From contig CAYMTR010000032.1 of the NCBI GenBank assembly GCA_964393405.1, positions 1-38,100 of the forward strand: a stretch of DNA of 38,100 nt, in the 5' to 3' direction. Made by a program: the position numbers and the translations under genes. Of this stretch, positions 1 to 8,940 are shown in pieces. Numbering within the stretch: position 1 is the stretch's first letter; the number at the start of each line of letters is the position of its first letter. The notes under the pieces are model-generated. The model saw only the letters and a program-made list of their open reading frames with translations, did not search any database and was not told where the DNA came from. The stretch is from CAYMTR01 sp964393405. GTDB lineage: Bacteria; Bacteroidota; Bacteroidia; Bacteroidales; Prolixibacteraceae.

Positions 1-47
1 CCTTCTGATCCGTAGTCAGATGCTCTATCCAATTAAGCTACAAGTCC
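1..47 (-). tRNA. tRNA-Arg (anticodon ACG), 3' part cut off by the window edge
   Basis: Read on the minus strand, the 5' acceptor strand GGACTTG starts at 47. A normal D arm follows, then a 5-bp anticodon stem TCTGA/TCAGA around the loop CTACGGA, which gives anticodon ACG (Arg, CGN codons). The sequence ends in the variable region, so the T arm and the 3' acceptor strand lie outside the window. A complete Bacteroidetes promoter sits just upstream. Confidence 0.93.
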
Positions 48-64
48 TTTTTTAAAACGCGGTG

Positions 65-96
65 CAAATATATATGAATACCTTATTAAATCCAAA
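65..96 (-). promoter_or_regulatory. Bacteroidetes-type promoter of tRNA-Arg(ACG)
   Basis: On the minus strand there is TTTG (96-93), 20 nt, then TATATTTG (72-65). This matches the known Bacteroidetes sigma-ABfr consensus of TTTG near -33 and TAnnTTTG near -7. The predicted transcription start falls about 10 nt before the tRNA 5' end at 47. It is the best complete promoter seen in the window. Confidence 0.75.
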
Positions 97-120
97 TTGG
101 TTTAATAAAAATCAGTTTAT

Positions 121-873
121 TTAACCTTCAAATGTTTTTCTTTTTTCTATGATATCTATTAAATCTTCCTCGGAATACCTTTTTATATTGGTAATCAGCA
201 CGTCTTCACTCAAGTATGAACCAAATTGATTACATTCCTCTATAATGGACTTAATTAATTCAGGTATAGGTGCTTTTAGAGGGAGTGTAATTATAAATGA
301 AGCAAATCTTTTTGTAAAATCACATTCTTCAATTTCTCCATGGTATTTAGTAACGTTGAATTCTACTTCTTTTCTTAGTATTTTAAACTGTAAGTTTGTT
401 AGAACGATATTCGAATTTAAATAGGGAAAAACAACATTATACCTAAAATTACCGTTTTTGCCGCCCAAGCCTGTCGAAATAAAAACAAGTTGTTCTTCTA
501 AAAGTGAACTTTGGATTATCAATTTGCTATGATGCAATGCTAATGTTGCCCAATCCCTGATTTCTTTTTCTGCTGAATTGCAGTAATTTTCAATTGCTCT
601 GTATGCTTCAACAGAATCAAATGTTGAGAGTTTTTGAAGAATTATTTTATTATTGAATTCTGATGAACACGAATTATTTAGATTGTTTATGAGTTCTGGT
701 ATTTCATCTTCAGGAGTGATATGTAAGTTATTAATTGTTTCGAAAAACTCCTTTTGGACATTGATATCAACAATTTGTTCTATTAGCATATAGTTTTCTG
801 GTATACTATTCAAAACTCCTTTTATGTTACTGTAAGTATGTTCAAATTTATTATCGGCCATATGCTTTTTCAT
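121..873 (-). CDS. Hypothetical protein, 250 aa, helical (HEAT-like) middle
   Basis: I do not recognise this family. The protein has no signal peptide and no membrane segment, so it is probably cytoplasmic. Residues about 75-125 look like a pair of amphipathic helices of HEAT-repeat type (around EIRDWATLALHHSK). A mixed segment with a glycine-rich turn (STGLGGKNGNF) and a C-terminal helical part full of Glu, Asp and Lys follow. The start could be the first Met or the Met five codons later. A TAnnTTTG box (TAGTTTTG, 903-896) lies about 23 bp upstream, so it probably has its own promoter, separate from rpe 53 bp upstream. Function is unknown. Confidence 0.8.
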   Translation of the reverse strand: MKKHMADNKFEHTYSNIKGVLNSIPENYMLIEQIVDINVQKEFFETINNLHITPEDEIPELINNLNNSCSSEFNNKIILQKLSTFDSVEAYRAIENYCNSAEKEIRDWATLALHHSKLIIQSSLLEEQLVFISTGLGGKNGNFRYNVVFPYLNSNIVLTNLQFKILRKEVEFNVTKYHGEIEECDFTKRFASFIITLPLKAPIPELIKSIIEECNQFGSYLSEDVLITNIKRYSEEDLIDIIEKRKTFEG

Positions 874-926
874 TTTAAAAAGATACCAGCTTATTCAAAA
901 CTAATAAAAACGATCTTTTTCTTAAA

Positions 927-1577
927 TTATACATTTAGCAATTCCGAAATCTTTTTTGATGGATTCTCAGAGTTGAAAATATAACTTCCGGAAACAAGTA
1001 CATTTGCTCCTGCTTCAAATAATTTTTTACCAGTTATTTCATTGATGCCTCCATCAACTTCGATTAAAATATTAAGATTTCTTTTTTCAATCATCTCTTT
1101 GAGTCGGACAATTTTTGAATAAGTTGATTCAATGAAGGACTGCCCTCCAAATCCGGGATTGACTGACATTAAAAGAACCATTTGTATTTCAGGGAGGATT
1201 TCTTCAAGCGAATCAACAGGAGTATGAGGATTAAGGCATACACTCGCCATTATTCCTTGTTCTTTTATATGGCTTATTGTGCGGTTAAGATGTTTACATG
1301 TTTCCATGTGAACAGTGATATTCGCTGCTCCGGCTTTGGAAAAAGGGATTATATACGGATCAGGATCTTTTATCATTAAATGCACATCTAAAGGCTTCTT
1401 TGCTATCTTACTTACTTGTTTGAGAATTGGAATGCCAAACGATATGTTTGGAACAAAAACTCCATCCATAACATCATAGTGAATCCAATGGGCTTCACTG
1501 TTGTTTATCATTTCGATATCCTTCCCCAGTTCCAGAAAGTTTGCAGATAAAATAGATGGCGCAATGTATCTCTTCAT
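927..1577 (-). CDS. rpe: Ribulose-phosphate 3-epimerase
   Basis: Interconverts D-ribulose 5-phosphate and D-xylulose 5-phosphate in the pentose phosphate pathway; cytoplasmic. The 216-aa TIM barrel has normal family length and carries all signatures: APSILSANF at 6-14 (S8), HYDVMDG at 33-39 (metal ligands H33 and D35), LDVHLM at 63-68 (H66), MSVNPGFGGQ at about 137-146 with the phosphate-binding glycines, and EVDGG with D175. The ATG start leaves no extra N-terminus. A TAATTTTG box (1613-1606) lies about 30 bp upstream, just beyond the sigma-factor terminator, so it is probably transcribed separately. Confidence 0.97.
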   Translation of the reverse strand: MKRYIAPSILSANFLELGKDIEMINNSEAHWIHYDVMDGVFVPNISFGIPILKQVSKIAKKPLDVHLMIKDPDPYIIPFSKAGAANITVHMETCKHLNRTISHIKEQGIMASVCLNPHTPVDSLEEILPEIQMVLLMSVNPGFGGQSFIESTYSKIVRLKEMIEKRNLNILIEVDGGINEITGKKLFEAGANVLVSGSYIFNSENPSKKISELLNV

Positions 1578-1635
1578 TTGTATTTTATTCTCTAATGGTC
1601 TTAATCAAAATTACTTATATTTTAGCTGGGATAAA

Positions 1636-1666
1636 ATAAAAAAAGCCCCGAATAATAAGGGCTTAA
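1636..1666 (-). terminator. Rho-independent terminator after the primary sigma factor gene
   Basis: On the minus strand AAGCCC (1664-1659) pairs with GGGCTT (1648-1643) around a short AT loop, and a run of seven T follows. It starts about 7 bp after the sigma-factor stop codon and separates that gene from rpe. Confidence 0.8.
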
Positions 1667-1670
1667 TATT

Positions 1671-2537
1671 TTATTCACCTAAATAAGTTTTTAGTAGTTT
1701 GTTCCTATAATTATTTTTTAATTTTTTTATCGCTTTTTCTTTAATTTGCCTTACCCTTTCTCTGGTTAATCCAAATACTTCTCCTATTTCCTCTAAAGTA
1801 TGCGGTCGGGTTCCATTTAGCCCAAAATAAAAACGTATAATCTCTGCTTCTCTCTCTCCAAGAGTTGATAATGATCTCTCTATTTCTTGTTGCAGAGAAT
1901 TATTTAGAAGTCCTTTGTCCGGGCTGGGTGCATCAAAGTTGAGAAGAACATCATACATCGTGTTGCCATCTTCGTCTCTTATAGGGGCATCCATAGAAAT
2001 ATGATGTCCCGATGCTTTCATTGCTTCTTCTATTACTTCAGGTGTCAATTCCAGCATATCTGAAATTTCTTTTGACGTAGGCTCCCTCTGAAATTCTTGT
2101 TCAAGATGATTGAATGCTTTATTGATCTTGTTGATTGAACCAATCTTGTTTAAAGGCAATCTTACAATTCTTGCCTGTTCAGCTAAAGCTTGCAGAATAG
2201 ACTGGCGAATCCACCAAACCGCGTACGATATAAACTTAAAACCGCGAGTCTCATCAAAACGTTGGGCTGCTTTAATCAGCCCTAGATTCCCTTCATTGAT
2301 AAGATCCGGTAAGCTTAAACCTTGATTTTGATATTGTTTTGCTACTGAAACAACAAAACGTAGATTTGACTTAATCAATTGTTCAAACGCTTCCCTGTCG
2401 CCCCTCTTTATTTTTTTTGCAAGTTCAACTTCTTTATCGGGAGATAAAAGTTCGACCTTTCCTATTTCGTGTAAATATTTATCTAATGAAAGTGTCTCCC
2501 TGTTAGTGACTTGTTTAGTAATCTTCAGCTGCCTCAT
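1671..2537 (-). CDS. rpoD: Primary RNA polymerase sigma factor (RpoD/SigA type, Bacteroidetes form)
   Basis: Directs RNA polymerase to housekeeping promoters. At 288 aa it has the short form typical of Bacteroidetes, with no region 1.1. Region 1.2 is at about 17-50. Region 2 (about 52-118) has the core-binding DLINEGNLGLIKAAQRFD stretch and the -10-reading FISYAVWWIRQSI. Region 3 is at about 125-200. The region 4 helix-turn-helix (about 228-276) includes TLEEIGEVFGLTRERVRQI. This protein is presumably the reader of the TAnnTTTG boxes seen through the window. No exact -7 box is visible in the 175 bp upstream, which is very AT-rich. The gene ends in its own terminator. Confidence 0.96.
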   Translation of the reverse strand: MRQLKITKQVTNRETLSLDKYLHEIGKVELLSPDKEVELAKKIKRGDREAFEQLIKSNLRFVVSVAKQYQNQGLSLPDLINEGNLGLIKAAQRFDETRGFKFISYAVWWIRQSILQALAEQARIVRLPLNKIGSINKINKAFNHLEQEFQREPTSKEISDMLELTPEVIEEAMKASGHHISMDAPIRDEDGNTMYDVLLNFDAPSPDKGLLNNSLQQEIERSLSTLGEREAEIIRFYFGLNGTRPHTLEEIGEVFGLTRERVRQIKEKAIKKLKNNYRNKLLKTYLGE

Positions 2538-2712
2538 ACACCCTAGTTTGGCTTCTAAAATAACTAAAAATTTATATTTTATTAATTTTTAACTCTATAA
2601 TTTATAAGAACATGAAAAGATATATATGTAATGTTTTGAAATACAGAAATATAATAATATAGAATTTATCGTAAAATTTGATTTATAAACAAATATTTTT
2701 TTAAAAATAGGG

Positions 2713-3771
2713 TTACCAAATTTTGTTTTTATTTAATTCCTTCTGATATCTTAAAGCATTTTTGTTGTGATCTGAAAGATTTGTAGCAAAATTATGAAAC
2801 CCCGAAAAATCTTCTTTGGCACACATAAATAGGTAGTTGTGTTTCTTAGGGTTCAAAACGGCATCAATTGATGATGTCTCAGGGAAGTTTATTGGTCCAG
2901 GTGGCAATCCCGCATACTTGTATGTATTGTAGGGAGAATCTGTTTGTAACATTTCATTTGTTATCCTCCTTATACCAAAGTTTTGTAAGGCGAATTTAAT
3001 TGTTGGATCTGCCTGCAGAAGCATACCTCTCTTTAGTCGGTTAATGTACAATCCGGCAATTATAGGTTTTTCTTCTTCTTTTGCTGTTTCTTCCTGAACA
3101 ATTGATGCAAGTATTGTTACTTCAATAGGAGTAAGACCTTGCGCTTCAGCTTTTCCTTTTCTTTCACCATTCCAAAATCTTGAGTACTCAACTTTCATCC
3201 TTTCAATAAATTGATCGGCATTAGTAGTCCAAAAGAATTGATAAGTGTTGGGAATAAACATGGCAGAAAAGGTCTCTGTTGTAAAATTAAGGTTCGAAAT
3301 AATATTTGGATCTGAAAATTTTGACAACAGCGAAATTGAATCAGTCTCAATATAATCGGATATTTTACCTGCTAATTCATTAAATAGCCTGACGTTGCTA
3401 AAAGTTAGATTTATAGGATCCTGATTTCCGGATCTCAACTTATTTAATATTTCATTTGTTGTCGATCCTTTTTGAAGTTCATATCTTCCGGGTTTAACAT
3501 TCTCCCAATATTTTTTCTTTTTCGCAACCCATCTGAACGCTTTGATATTATTAACTATCTTTTTATCAATAATTTCATTTTCAAGATCGTCATAGTTTGT
3601 TCCTGTTTTAATATATAAAACAGTATTTTCTTTAATGTTAGGCTTGAAAATATATCCATATAATTCAAAAGCTTTAAATCCCGAAAAGATTAAAAGCATT
3701 CCGAAGATTGAAATTGACAGCTTTCCTAGATTCGGGAATAGCATAGTTTTATTTTTTATCTCTATAGCCAT
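2713..3771 (-). CDS. mltG: Endolytic murein transglycosylase MltG (YceG family)
   Basis: Cleaves nascent glycan strands of peptidoglycan in the periplasm and is thought to set glycan chain length. The 352-aa protein has one N-terminal transmembrane anchor (about 17-37) and then a LysM-like subdomain. The catalytic YceG domain has ILASIVQEETA at 210-220, where E218 is the likely catalytic Glu and Q216 replaces the first Glu of the VEKET form known from E. coli. It is followed by LLQADPTIKFAL and YKYAGLPPGPI. A TAATTTTG box (3794-3787) lies only about 16 bp before the ATG, predicting a very short leader. It is divergent from the flavodiiron gene. Confidence 0.95.
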   Translation of the reverse strand: MAIEIKNKTMLFPNLGKLSISIFGMLLIFSGFKAFELYGYIFKPNIKENTVLYIKTGTNYDDLENEIIDKKIVNNIKAFRWVAKKKKYWENVKPGRYELQKGSTTNEILNKLRSGNQDPINLTFSNVRLFNELAGKISDYIETDSISLLSKFSDPNIISNLNFTTETFSAMFIPNTYQFFWTTNADQFIERMKVEYSRFWNGERKGKAEAQGLTPIEVTILASIVQEETAKEEEKPIIAGLYINRLKRGMLLQADPTIKFALQNFGIRRITNEMLQTDSPYNTYKYAGLPPGPINFPETSSIDAVLNPKKHNYLFMCAKEDFSGFHNFATNLSDHNKNALRYQKELNKNKIW

Positions 3772-3786
3772 AAATTACTTTTTCTG

Positions 3787-3814
3787 CAAAATTAATAATT
3801 GTACGTCATTCAAA
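3787..3814 (-). promoter_or_regulatory. Probable mltG promoter
   Basis: Minus strand: TTTG (3814-3811) and TAATTTTG (3794-3787) are 16 nt apart, a little shorter than the usual 19-21 nt spacer. The -7 box matches TAnnTTTG exactly. The predicted start lies about 10 nt before the mltG ATG. Confidence 0.5.
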
Positions 3815-3890
3815 TCCTTCTGATATTGATTTCTGATAAAAACATTAAATTAGCGTTCTTTTATTAGTCGTTTACTAAAAAGCAAAGGAT

Positions 3891-5081
3891 ATGTTCAAGA
3901 TTAATCTTGCTGATAATATTTATTTTCTCGGAATCAATGACAGGCGGTCGCAGTTATTTGAGAATTATTGGCCTTTACCTAAAGGAGTAACTTACAATTC
4001 TTATCTTATAGTTGATGAAAAGGTTTGCCTGATCGACACAGTCGATAGAAAATTTACAGATGAATACTTCAATAGGATAGATGATATTCTTTGTGGGAAG
4101 ATGATTGATTACTTGGTAATTAATCATGTTGAACCAGATCACTCCGGTTCAATTAAGGCTGTTTTGGATAAGTATCCCGACATTTCTGTTGTGGGTAATA
4201 AAAAAACTTTTCCCATGCTTGAAAATTTTTATGGATCCTTCAGCAATTTCTTAGTTGTTGACGATGGGGATTCTCTTGAACTTGGAAGACATAAATTAAA
4301 CTTTTATACTATCCCAATGGTTCATTGGCCTGAAAGTATGGTAACGTATGAATCAATGACTGGTATATTGTTTTCAAATGATGCTTTCGGAAGTTTTGGT
4401 GCTCATGAAGGGGGAGTGTTTGATGATGAAATTGATATTTCGTATTACGAAGAAGAGATAATGAGGTATTTTACAAATATTGTTGGTAAATATTGTCCTC
4501 ATACTCAAAGAGCTTTGAATAAACTTGAGGGCTTAGATTTAAAACAAATAGCACCCTCTCATGGTATAATTTGGCGAAACAACATTGATTATATAATTGG
4601 TAGATATCAAAAGTGGAGCAGTTATAAGTCGGAAAACGGTGTTGTCATTATTTTCGGTTCTATGTATGGGAATACAGAAAAAATGGCCGATGCTATTGCT
4701 CGGGAATTATCAGTAAAGGGTGTGAAAAATATTAGGGTTTATGATGCATCAAAAACTCATATTTCATATATAATCAATGAGATATTCAAATTTAAAGGTT
4801 TAATTTTAGGCAGTTGTGCTTATAATAATGAAATGTTCCCTGCAATTGAAACTGTTGTTACAGAAATAGCTCATAAAGGGATTAAAAATCATTTTTATGG
4901 TTTATTTGGCTCGTTTAGTTGGAATGGAGGAGGTGTAAAGAACCTTCAAAAAGTTGCTGAATCTGAAAATTGGGAACTGGTGAGTCAAGCAATCGAAATA
5001 AAGGGGTCTCTAAAAGAATCAAATTATAATGAAATTGTCATGCTGGCTGAAGCAATGTGGAATAAATTAGCTCAGGAATAA
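3891..5081 (+). CDS. Flavodiiron protein (FprA-type O2/NO reductase)
   Basis: Reduces oxygen to water and/or nitric oxide to nitrous oxide in the cytoplasm of anaerobes and microaerophiles. The 396-aa length and two-domain order match class A flavodiiron proteins. The N-terminal MBL-fold diiron domain (1-250) has HVEPDH at 79-84 (H79, E81, D83, H84), H145 in MVHWPESM, D164 in SNDAFGS and H224 in APSHG, so the diiron ligand set looks complete. The C-terminal flavodoxin domain (about 250-396) has the FMN phosphate loop GSMYGNT at 256-262. No rubredoxin domain is fused, so an external donor is needed. It stands alone between mltG (divergent) and a shared terminator. Whether O2 or NO is preferred cannot be read from the sequence. 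Confidence 0.95.
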   Translation: MFKINLADNIYFLGINDRRSQLFENYWPLPKGVTYNSYLIVDEKVCLIDTVDRKFTDEYFNRIDDILCGKMIDYLVINHVEPDHSGSIKAVLDKYPDISVVGNKKTFPMLENFYGSFSNFLVVDDGDSLELGRHKLNFYTIPMVHWPESMVTYESMTGILFSNDAFGSFGAHEGGVFDDEIDISYYEEEIMRYFTNIVGKYCPHTQRALNKLEGLDLKQIAPSHGIIWRNNIDYIIGRYQKWSSYKSENGVVIIFGSMYGNTEKMADAIARELSVKGVKNIRVYDASKTHISYIINEIFKFKGLILGSCAYNNEMFPAIETVVTEIAHKGIKNHFYGLFGSFSWNGGGVKNLQKVAESENWELVSQAIEIKGSLKESNYNEIVMLAEAMWNKLAQE

Positions 5082-5095
5082 AAAGAATAAAAAAT

Positions 5096-5145
5096 AAAAA
5101 GGTTGTTAATTTTAGGTTTTATACTTTGAAACTAACAACCTTTAT
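5096..5145. terminator. Bidirectional terminator between convergent flavodiiron and DUF937 genes
   Basis: AAAGGTTGTTA (about 5097-5107) is the inverted repeat of TAACAACCTTT (5133-5143), an 11-bp perfect stem around a 25-nt AT-rich loop. Flanks are T-rich on the plus strand (TTTATTTG) and strongly T-rich on the minus strand. It ends both converging transcripts. Confidence 0.8.
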
Positions 5146-5153
5146 TTGCTTGA

Positions 5154-5750
5154 CTATCTTTTCTTTCTTAAAAGTTTACCAAGAAACGACATTCCCATTT
5201 GGGCAACATCATCAACTGCAGAGCCATCTCCGTCTCTGTCTAGTAATTGATTGAACAAGCTTTGACCTTGTTTCGCATTTCCACCCTGATCTCCAAGCAT
5301 TGAAGAAAGGATGTCAGTAATACCTCCAGAAGAATTGCTCTTGTTTTGTTTTCCAAGATATCCCATTACCATTGGAGCTGCCATTTCAAGAATGTTTCCG
5401 ATAGCAGAAGAACTTAGTCCTGTCTTTTGTCCTATCAAATTTTGAGCTACTTCTTGTTTGCCTCCCAAAACATGTTTTAATATGCCTTGTCCGTTTCCAA
5501 TAGCTGGATTTTGAATTAAATCTGATAAATTGTCCAAAATACTACCGTCATGATCTCTGTCTAAAGCATTTTTTAAAGAAGATGCACCTTCTTCTGTAGA
5601 ACTGTTTTTTGCAAGTGCACTAACAATAAAAGGTATTGCTGCTGAAAGTGCATTCTTTGTTTGATCCGGAGTTGCATTTATTTTTTGACTGATTGATCCT
5701 ATCGAATCATCAGGAATTTGCGATAAAAGTGAATTCAAAAAATCTGACAT
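5154..5750 (-). CDS. DUF937 protein with two calcium-loop-like DxDxDG motifs
   Basis: A 198-aa protein of the DUF937 (YidB-like) type. It is helical, rich in Gly, Ser, Asn and Gln, and has two repeats of a pattern of helices followed by an acidic loop. The loops are DRDHDGS (64-70) and DRDGDGSAVDD (171-181). Both fit the DxDxDG start of EF-hand/dockerin calcium-binding loops, and the second continues to acidic residues at suitable positions. There is no signal peptide, so it is probably cytoplasmic. It ends in basic LLRKKR. It lies 20 bp after a LEA-like gene and is probably co-transcribed with it. The family's function is not established and metal binding is inference. Confidence 0.85.
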   Translation of the reverse strand: MSDFLNSLLSQIPDDSIGSISQKINATPDQTKNALSAAIPFIVSALAKNSSTEEGASSLKNALDRDHDGSILDNLSDLIQNPAIGNGQGILKHVLGGKQEVAQNLIGQKTGLSSSAIGNILEMAAPMVMGYLGKQNKSNSSGGITDILSSMLGDQGGNAKQGQSLFNQLLDRDGDGSAVDDVAQMGMSFLGKLLRKKR

Positions 5751-5770
5751 GATATTTAATTTTATAGTAA

Positions 5771-6160
5771 TTATTTTTGTTCATTTTCTGGCTCAGATGT
5801 ATTCTCCTGTTCCTTTTTCTTAAATTGTTGAGATATATCATCGACAACATTTTCAGCTTTGTCGGCTAAATCTTTTCCAACAACTTTGGCTTTTTCAACT
5901 ACATCTTCCAGTTTATCTTCCATCTTATCTGCAAAAGATTTTATTTTTTCTTTGATGCCACTTTTTTCAAGTTCATCAATTTTTTCTTCAACGAAGTCTT
6001 CAGCTTTATTTAGAAATTGATCAACCTTCTGGTATCCTTCGCTTTGTTTCATTTTCTCCATTTTTTCATCAATGAAATCACCTGCTTTGTCAGCAATTCC
6101 TTTTGCTTTTTCAAAAAAGTCTTCCTTTTTCGTCCCTTCGTCCTGTTTTTGTTCTTCCAT
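5771..6160 (-). CDS. Small highly charged helical protein, LEA/apolipoprotein-like
   Basis: The 129-aa protein is dominated by Lys, Glu and Asp with regularly spaced Ala, Phe and Val. It has repeated segments of about 11 residues of the kind KAGDFIDEKMEKM, KAEDFVEEKIDEL and KAENVVDDISQQF. This is the pattern of amphipathic helices in late-embryogenesis-abundant and YtxH-like stress proteins. There is no signal peptide, membrane span or Cys. The C-terminus is disordered and acidic. It is first in a probable two-gene unit with the DUF937 gene. A role in desiccation, membrane or protein stabilisation is inference only. Confidence 0.8.
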   Translation of the reverse strand: MEEQKQDEGTKKEDFFEKAKGIADKAGDFIDEKMEKMKQSEGYQKVDQFLNKAEDFVEEKIDELEKSGIKEKIKSFADKMEDKLEDVVEKAKVVGKDLADKAENVVDDISQQFKKKEQENTSEPENEQK

Positions 6161-6273
6161 ATTTTTAAAGTTTTATTAATCAGGTATCAATTTACCAAAT
6201 TAATTCAAAAAAGAAAAGAATTTTTGTTCTTAACCTGTTTGTACAATTTAACATATTGAGTTTGATGAGAATT

Positions 6274-7908
6274 CTATTTAATCTCTTGTGGATTAGGGAG
6301 CTTGTTGTCTATTTCTGACTTTGGTAAGTTTTCTGGAATAATATTACTATCCTCAGTTCTAAATATATCATATTTGTTTACCGGTCTTACTTTTCCTCTC
6401 CATTTAAAACCTTCTAGTCGGGTTTCTGGATCCAGCCCAATTTTAATCGGACTCATAGTGCCGACAGGAGTTGTGATAAAGCTTATTCTATTTATTTTAT
6501 TTTCATTAAGATATAGAATAATGTTGCTACTTTCTGCTTTGTTTACCCCAACAAAATCCTTGTCATCGGATGGATAATATATGGATTGGCCATTACCACT
6601 AACGTTAATCTGATATAAATTGTTTGATTCACCAATTAATCCAACCATGTTTTTCCCTTTAATTTGATTGTATTTCAAAGAATCCATCTCTTGGATTATA
6701 AAAGAATTTTCCTTTAAGAATACTTTGTTTGGTGGCTTTTCGTAGTTCTTCATTTCAATGAAATCTGCTGAAAGCTGATTGCTTTCTGACCAGATTACAG
6801 GATTTAAAAAAAGCTGAATGGTTGAGTCTTTTGTAAAATATATCAAAGAGTCGCTCAAACCCTGAAGATCACTTTTATAAAATCGCACTTTATTATAGCA
6901 GATAACAAGTTTCTGATTTATTTCTGATGTGTCAGGTTTTGTAAATAAAGTATCTGCATGAAGAAAAAGTGAATCATTGTTAAAGTATTGTATAAATAAT
7001 GCTGAATCTGTCATTAAGGCATTTTGAGTAAAATCATTATATACTGCGTTGTCTCCTGCTATTATTATTTTGTTTTTGAAATCGTTTATAACAACGTTAC
7101 TCCTTGCAAATCCTTTTCCTGTAATATCTTCATAGTAAATATAATCTCCCTGTAACTGGCTTTCCCCCCGCCTTATTGTTGAGTTTTTTAATAACTCTGA
7201 AATATTCTTTTTTGTATCAAACCATCCCTTTTCTGAATATAGATAAGAACTGTCACCAATTATATGAGTCGGCCCCAGTATAGTAACAATTTCACTGACA
7301 GTATTGTATTTCATTGTATCAGAGGTCATCGTATAATCTTTATTGACCAATTTTACACTGTCCTTAAAAAACAACTCGTTTTTCTGAGAGTAATACCTGC
7401 CTATTATGCTAGTAAGTACATTAGTGCTGTCAATAATTTTTCCTCCTGAATTGTAGTACCCTATTTCACTTTTTGTATCAAAATCAAGAGTATCAGTTGT
7501 GAGGGTTAGTTTAGGATCTTTTAACTTTACTTTTCCAATTGCTTTCGCCATGCCTTCATTTCCCTTGTAATTTATGAAATTGGAATACATATTTAATGTA
7601 TCGTTGCTTATAATATGAACATTTCCAAAAGCATCTACTGAATTTGAAGCTGAATAGAACCAAGCACTATCACAATACATGACGATGTTTTCATGTGAAA
7701 GTTTTACGTTTTTTATTAATCTTTGAGCATTTTGAACTTCAGATCTGTCGTAAATCAGATATTCTGCTTCTTCAATCCTTATCTCCTTTTTTGTTTTTGT
7801 CTGGGCAGTTGTGCTTACATAACTGAATATAGCCAACAATAATAAAGAAAGCCTGACCAATTCAGGCAGGCTCTTTGTTATTGTTGAAATGATTCTGTAT
7901 GTTTTCAT
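6274..7908 (-). CDS. OstA/LptA-like LPS-transport periplasmic protein
   Basis: The 544-aa secreted protein has a signal sequence in the first about 36 residues (LLLLAIFSYVSTTAQ). A long repetitive beta-rich body follows, with many short strands and recurring DTL, NDT and DS turns, as in the beta-jellyroll/OstA fold. Bacteroidetes OstA-like proteins of this size are thought to act in lipopolysaccharide transport across the periplasm, like LptA, but this has not been shown for this protein. Its ATG directly abuts the TAA stop of the MoxR gene, so the two are translationally adjacent. It is the last gene of the envelope run that begins upstream with the PpiC foldases. Confidence 0.85.
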   Translation of the reverse strand: MKTYRIISTITKSLPELVRLSLLLLAIFSYVSTTAQTKTKKEIRIEEAEYLIYDRSEVQNAQRLIKNVKLSHENIVMYCDSAWFYSASNSVDAFGNVHIISNDTLNMYSNFINYKGNEGMAKAIGKVKLKDPKLTLTTDTLDFDTKSEIGYYNSGGKIIDSTNVLTSIIGRYYSQKNELFFKDSVKLVNKDYTMTSDTMKYNTVSEIVTILGPTHIIGDSSYLYSEKGWFDTKKNISELLKNSTIRRGESQLQGDYIYYEDITGKGFARSNVVINDFKNKIIIAGDNAVYNDFTQNALMTDSALFIQYFNNDSLFLHADTLFTKPDTSEINQKLVICYNKVRFYKSDLQGLSDSLIYFTKDSTIQLFLNPVIWSESNQLSADFIEMKNYEKPPNKVFLKENSFIIQEMDSLKYNQIKGKNMVGLIGESNNLYQINVSGNGQSIYYPSDDKDFVGVNKAESSNIILYLNENKINRISFITTPVGTMSPIKIGLDPETRLEGFKWRGKVRPVNKYDIFRTEDSNIIPENLPKSEIDNKLPNPQEIK

Positions 7909-8874
7909 TTATTTCATTAATTGCGAAATAATATCGTCAACTGATATGTTTTCTGCTTCTGCCTTATAATTTTTGATAATTCTGTGCCTAAGTATCGAAA
8001 CAGCAACTGCCTTTATATCATCTATATCAGGGGAATATCTTCCATTTAATGCTGCATGAGTTTTTGCCCCAAGAACAAGATATTGAGATGCTCTTGGACC
8101 AGCTCCCCATTTCAAATAATTGTTGGAAACAGAAGGAGCAAGGGGAGTATTAGGTCGTGTCTTCGATGCAAGTGTAACAGCATATTTTAATACATTATCA
8201 TTAATGGGGATTTTCCTTATTATGCTCTGGAAATCAAGAATTTCACTTTTCTGTATCACACTTTTTAATTCTACTTCAAAAGCTGAAGTAGTATTTTTGA
8301 CAATAGTAAGCTCATCATCATATGCAGGATAATCAAGCCACAATGAAAACATAAATCTGTCGAGTTGTGCTTCCGGCAGAGGGTACGTGCCTTCTTGTTC
8401 AATTGGGTTCTGAGTTGCCAACACAAAGAAAGGTTTGTCAAGCTTGAAATGTCTTCCTGCTGATGTAATCGATTTTTCTTGCATTGCTTCAAGTAATGCA
8501 GACTGAGTTTTGGGAGGAGTACGATTTATTTCATCAGCAAGAATGATGTTTGCAAATATAGGGCCTTTGATAAATTTGAATTCCTTGTTGTGGTCTAGAA
8601 TTTCTGTTCCGATTATGTCTGATGGCATTAAATCAGGCGTAAACTGTATTCTTTTGTATTCTAAGCCAAGAACCTGTGCAATTGTGTTGACAAGTAGTGT
8701 TTTAGCTAAACCGGGAACTCCAATCAGTAAACAATGCCCCTGACTGAATATTGAAATTAATACTTGCTTGATTATTTCGTCTTGTCCGTATATGGCTTTC
8801 TTTATTTCTGATAACAGTTCTTCATTTTTATTGTGAAGAGCATCAATGGCTTCTTTATCACTACTATATTTCAT
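7909..8874 (-). CDS. MoxR-family AAA+ ATPase
   Basis: The 321-aa cytoplasmic ATPase has the usual MoxR length. Walker A is GVPGLAKT at 52-59, Walker B ILADEINRTPP starts at 111 with D114 and E115, and sensor 1 is in FVLATQNPIEQEGTYPLPEAQLDR. The C-terminal lid domain has the GAGPRAS segment. MoxR proteins are AAA+ chaperones that often activate a partner with a von Willebrand factor A domain. No such partner gene is nearby, which makes its position between foldase genes and an OstA-like gene the main clue to its role (envelope assembly, inferred). It is 66 bp after the third PpiC gene. Confidence 0.95.
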   Translation of the reverse strand: MKYSSDKEAIDALHNKNEELLSEIKKAIYGQDEIIKQVLISIFSQGHCLLIGVPGLAKTLLVNTIAQVLGLEYKRIQFTPDLMPSDIIGTEILDHNKEFKFIKGPIFANIILADEINRTPPKTQSALLEAMQEKSITSAGRHFKLDKPFFVLATQNPIEQEGTYPLPEAQLDRFMFSLWLDYPAYDDELTIVKNTTSAFEVELKSVIQKSEILDFQSIIRKIPINDNVLKYAVTLASKTRPNTPLAPSVSNNYLKWGAGPRASQYLVLGAKTHAALNGRYSPDIDDIKAVAVSILRHRIIKNYKAEAENISVDDIISQLMK

Positions 8875-8940
8875 TTGATTTTTTTCTTTTTAGCTTCTTT
8901 CTTATTCGAAATGATATGTTTTCATTGCTTCGAAATTAAC

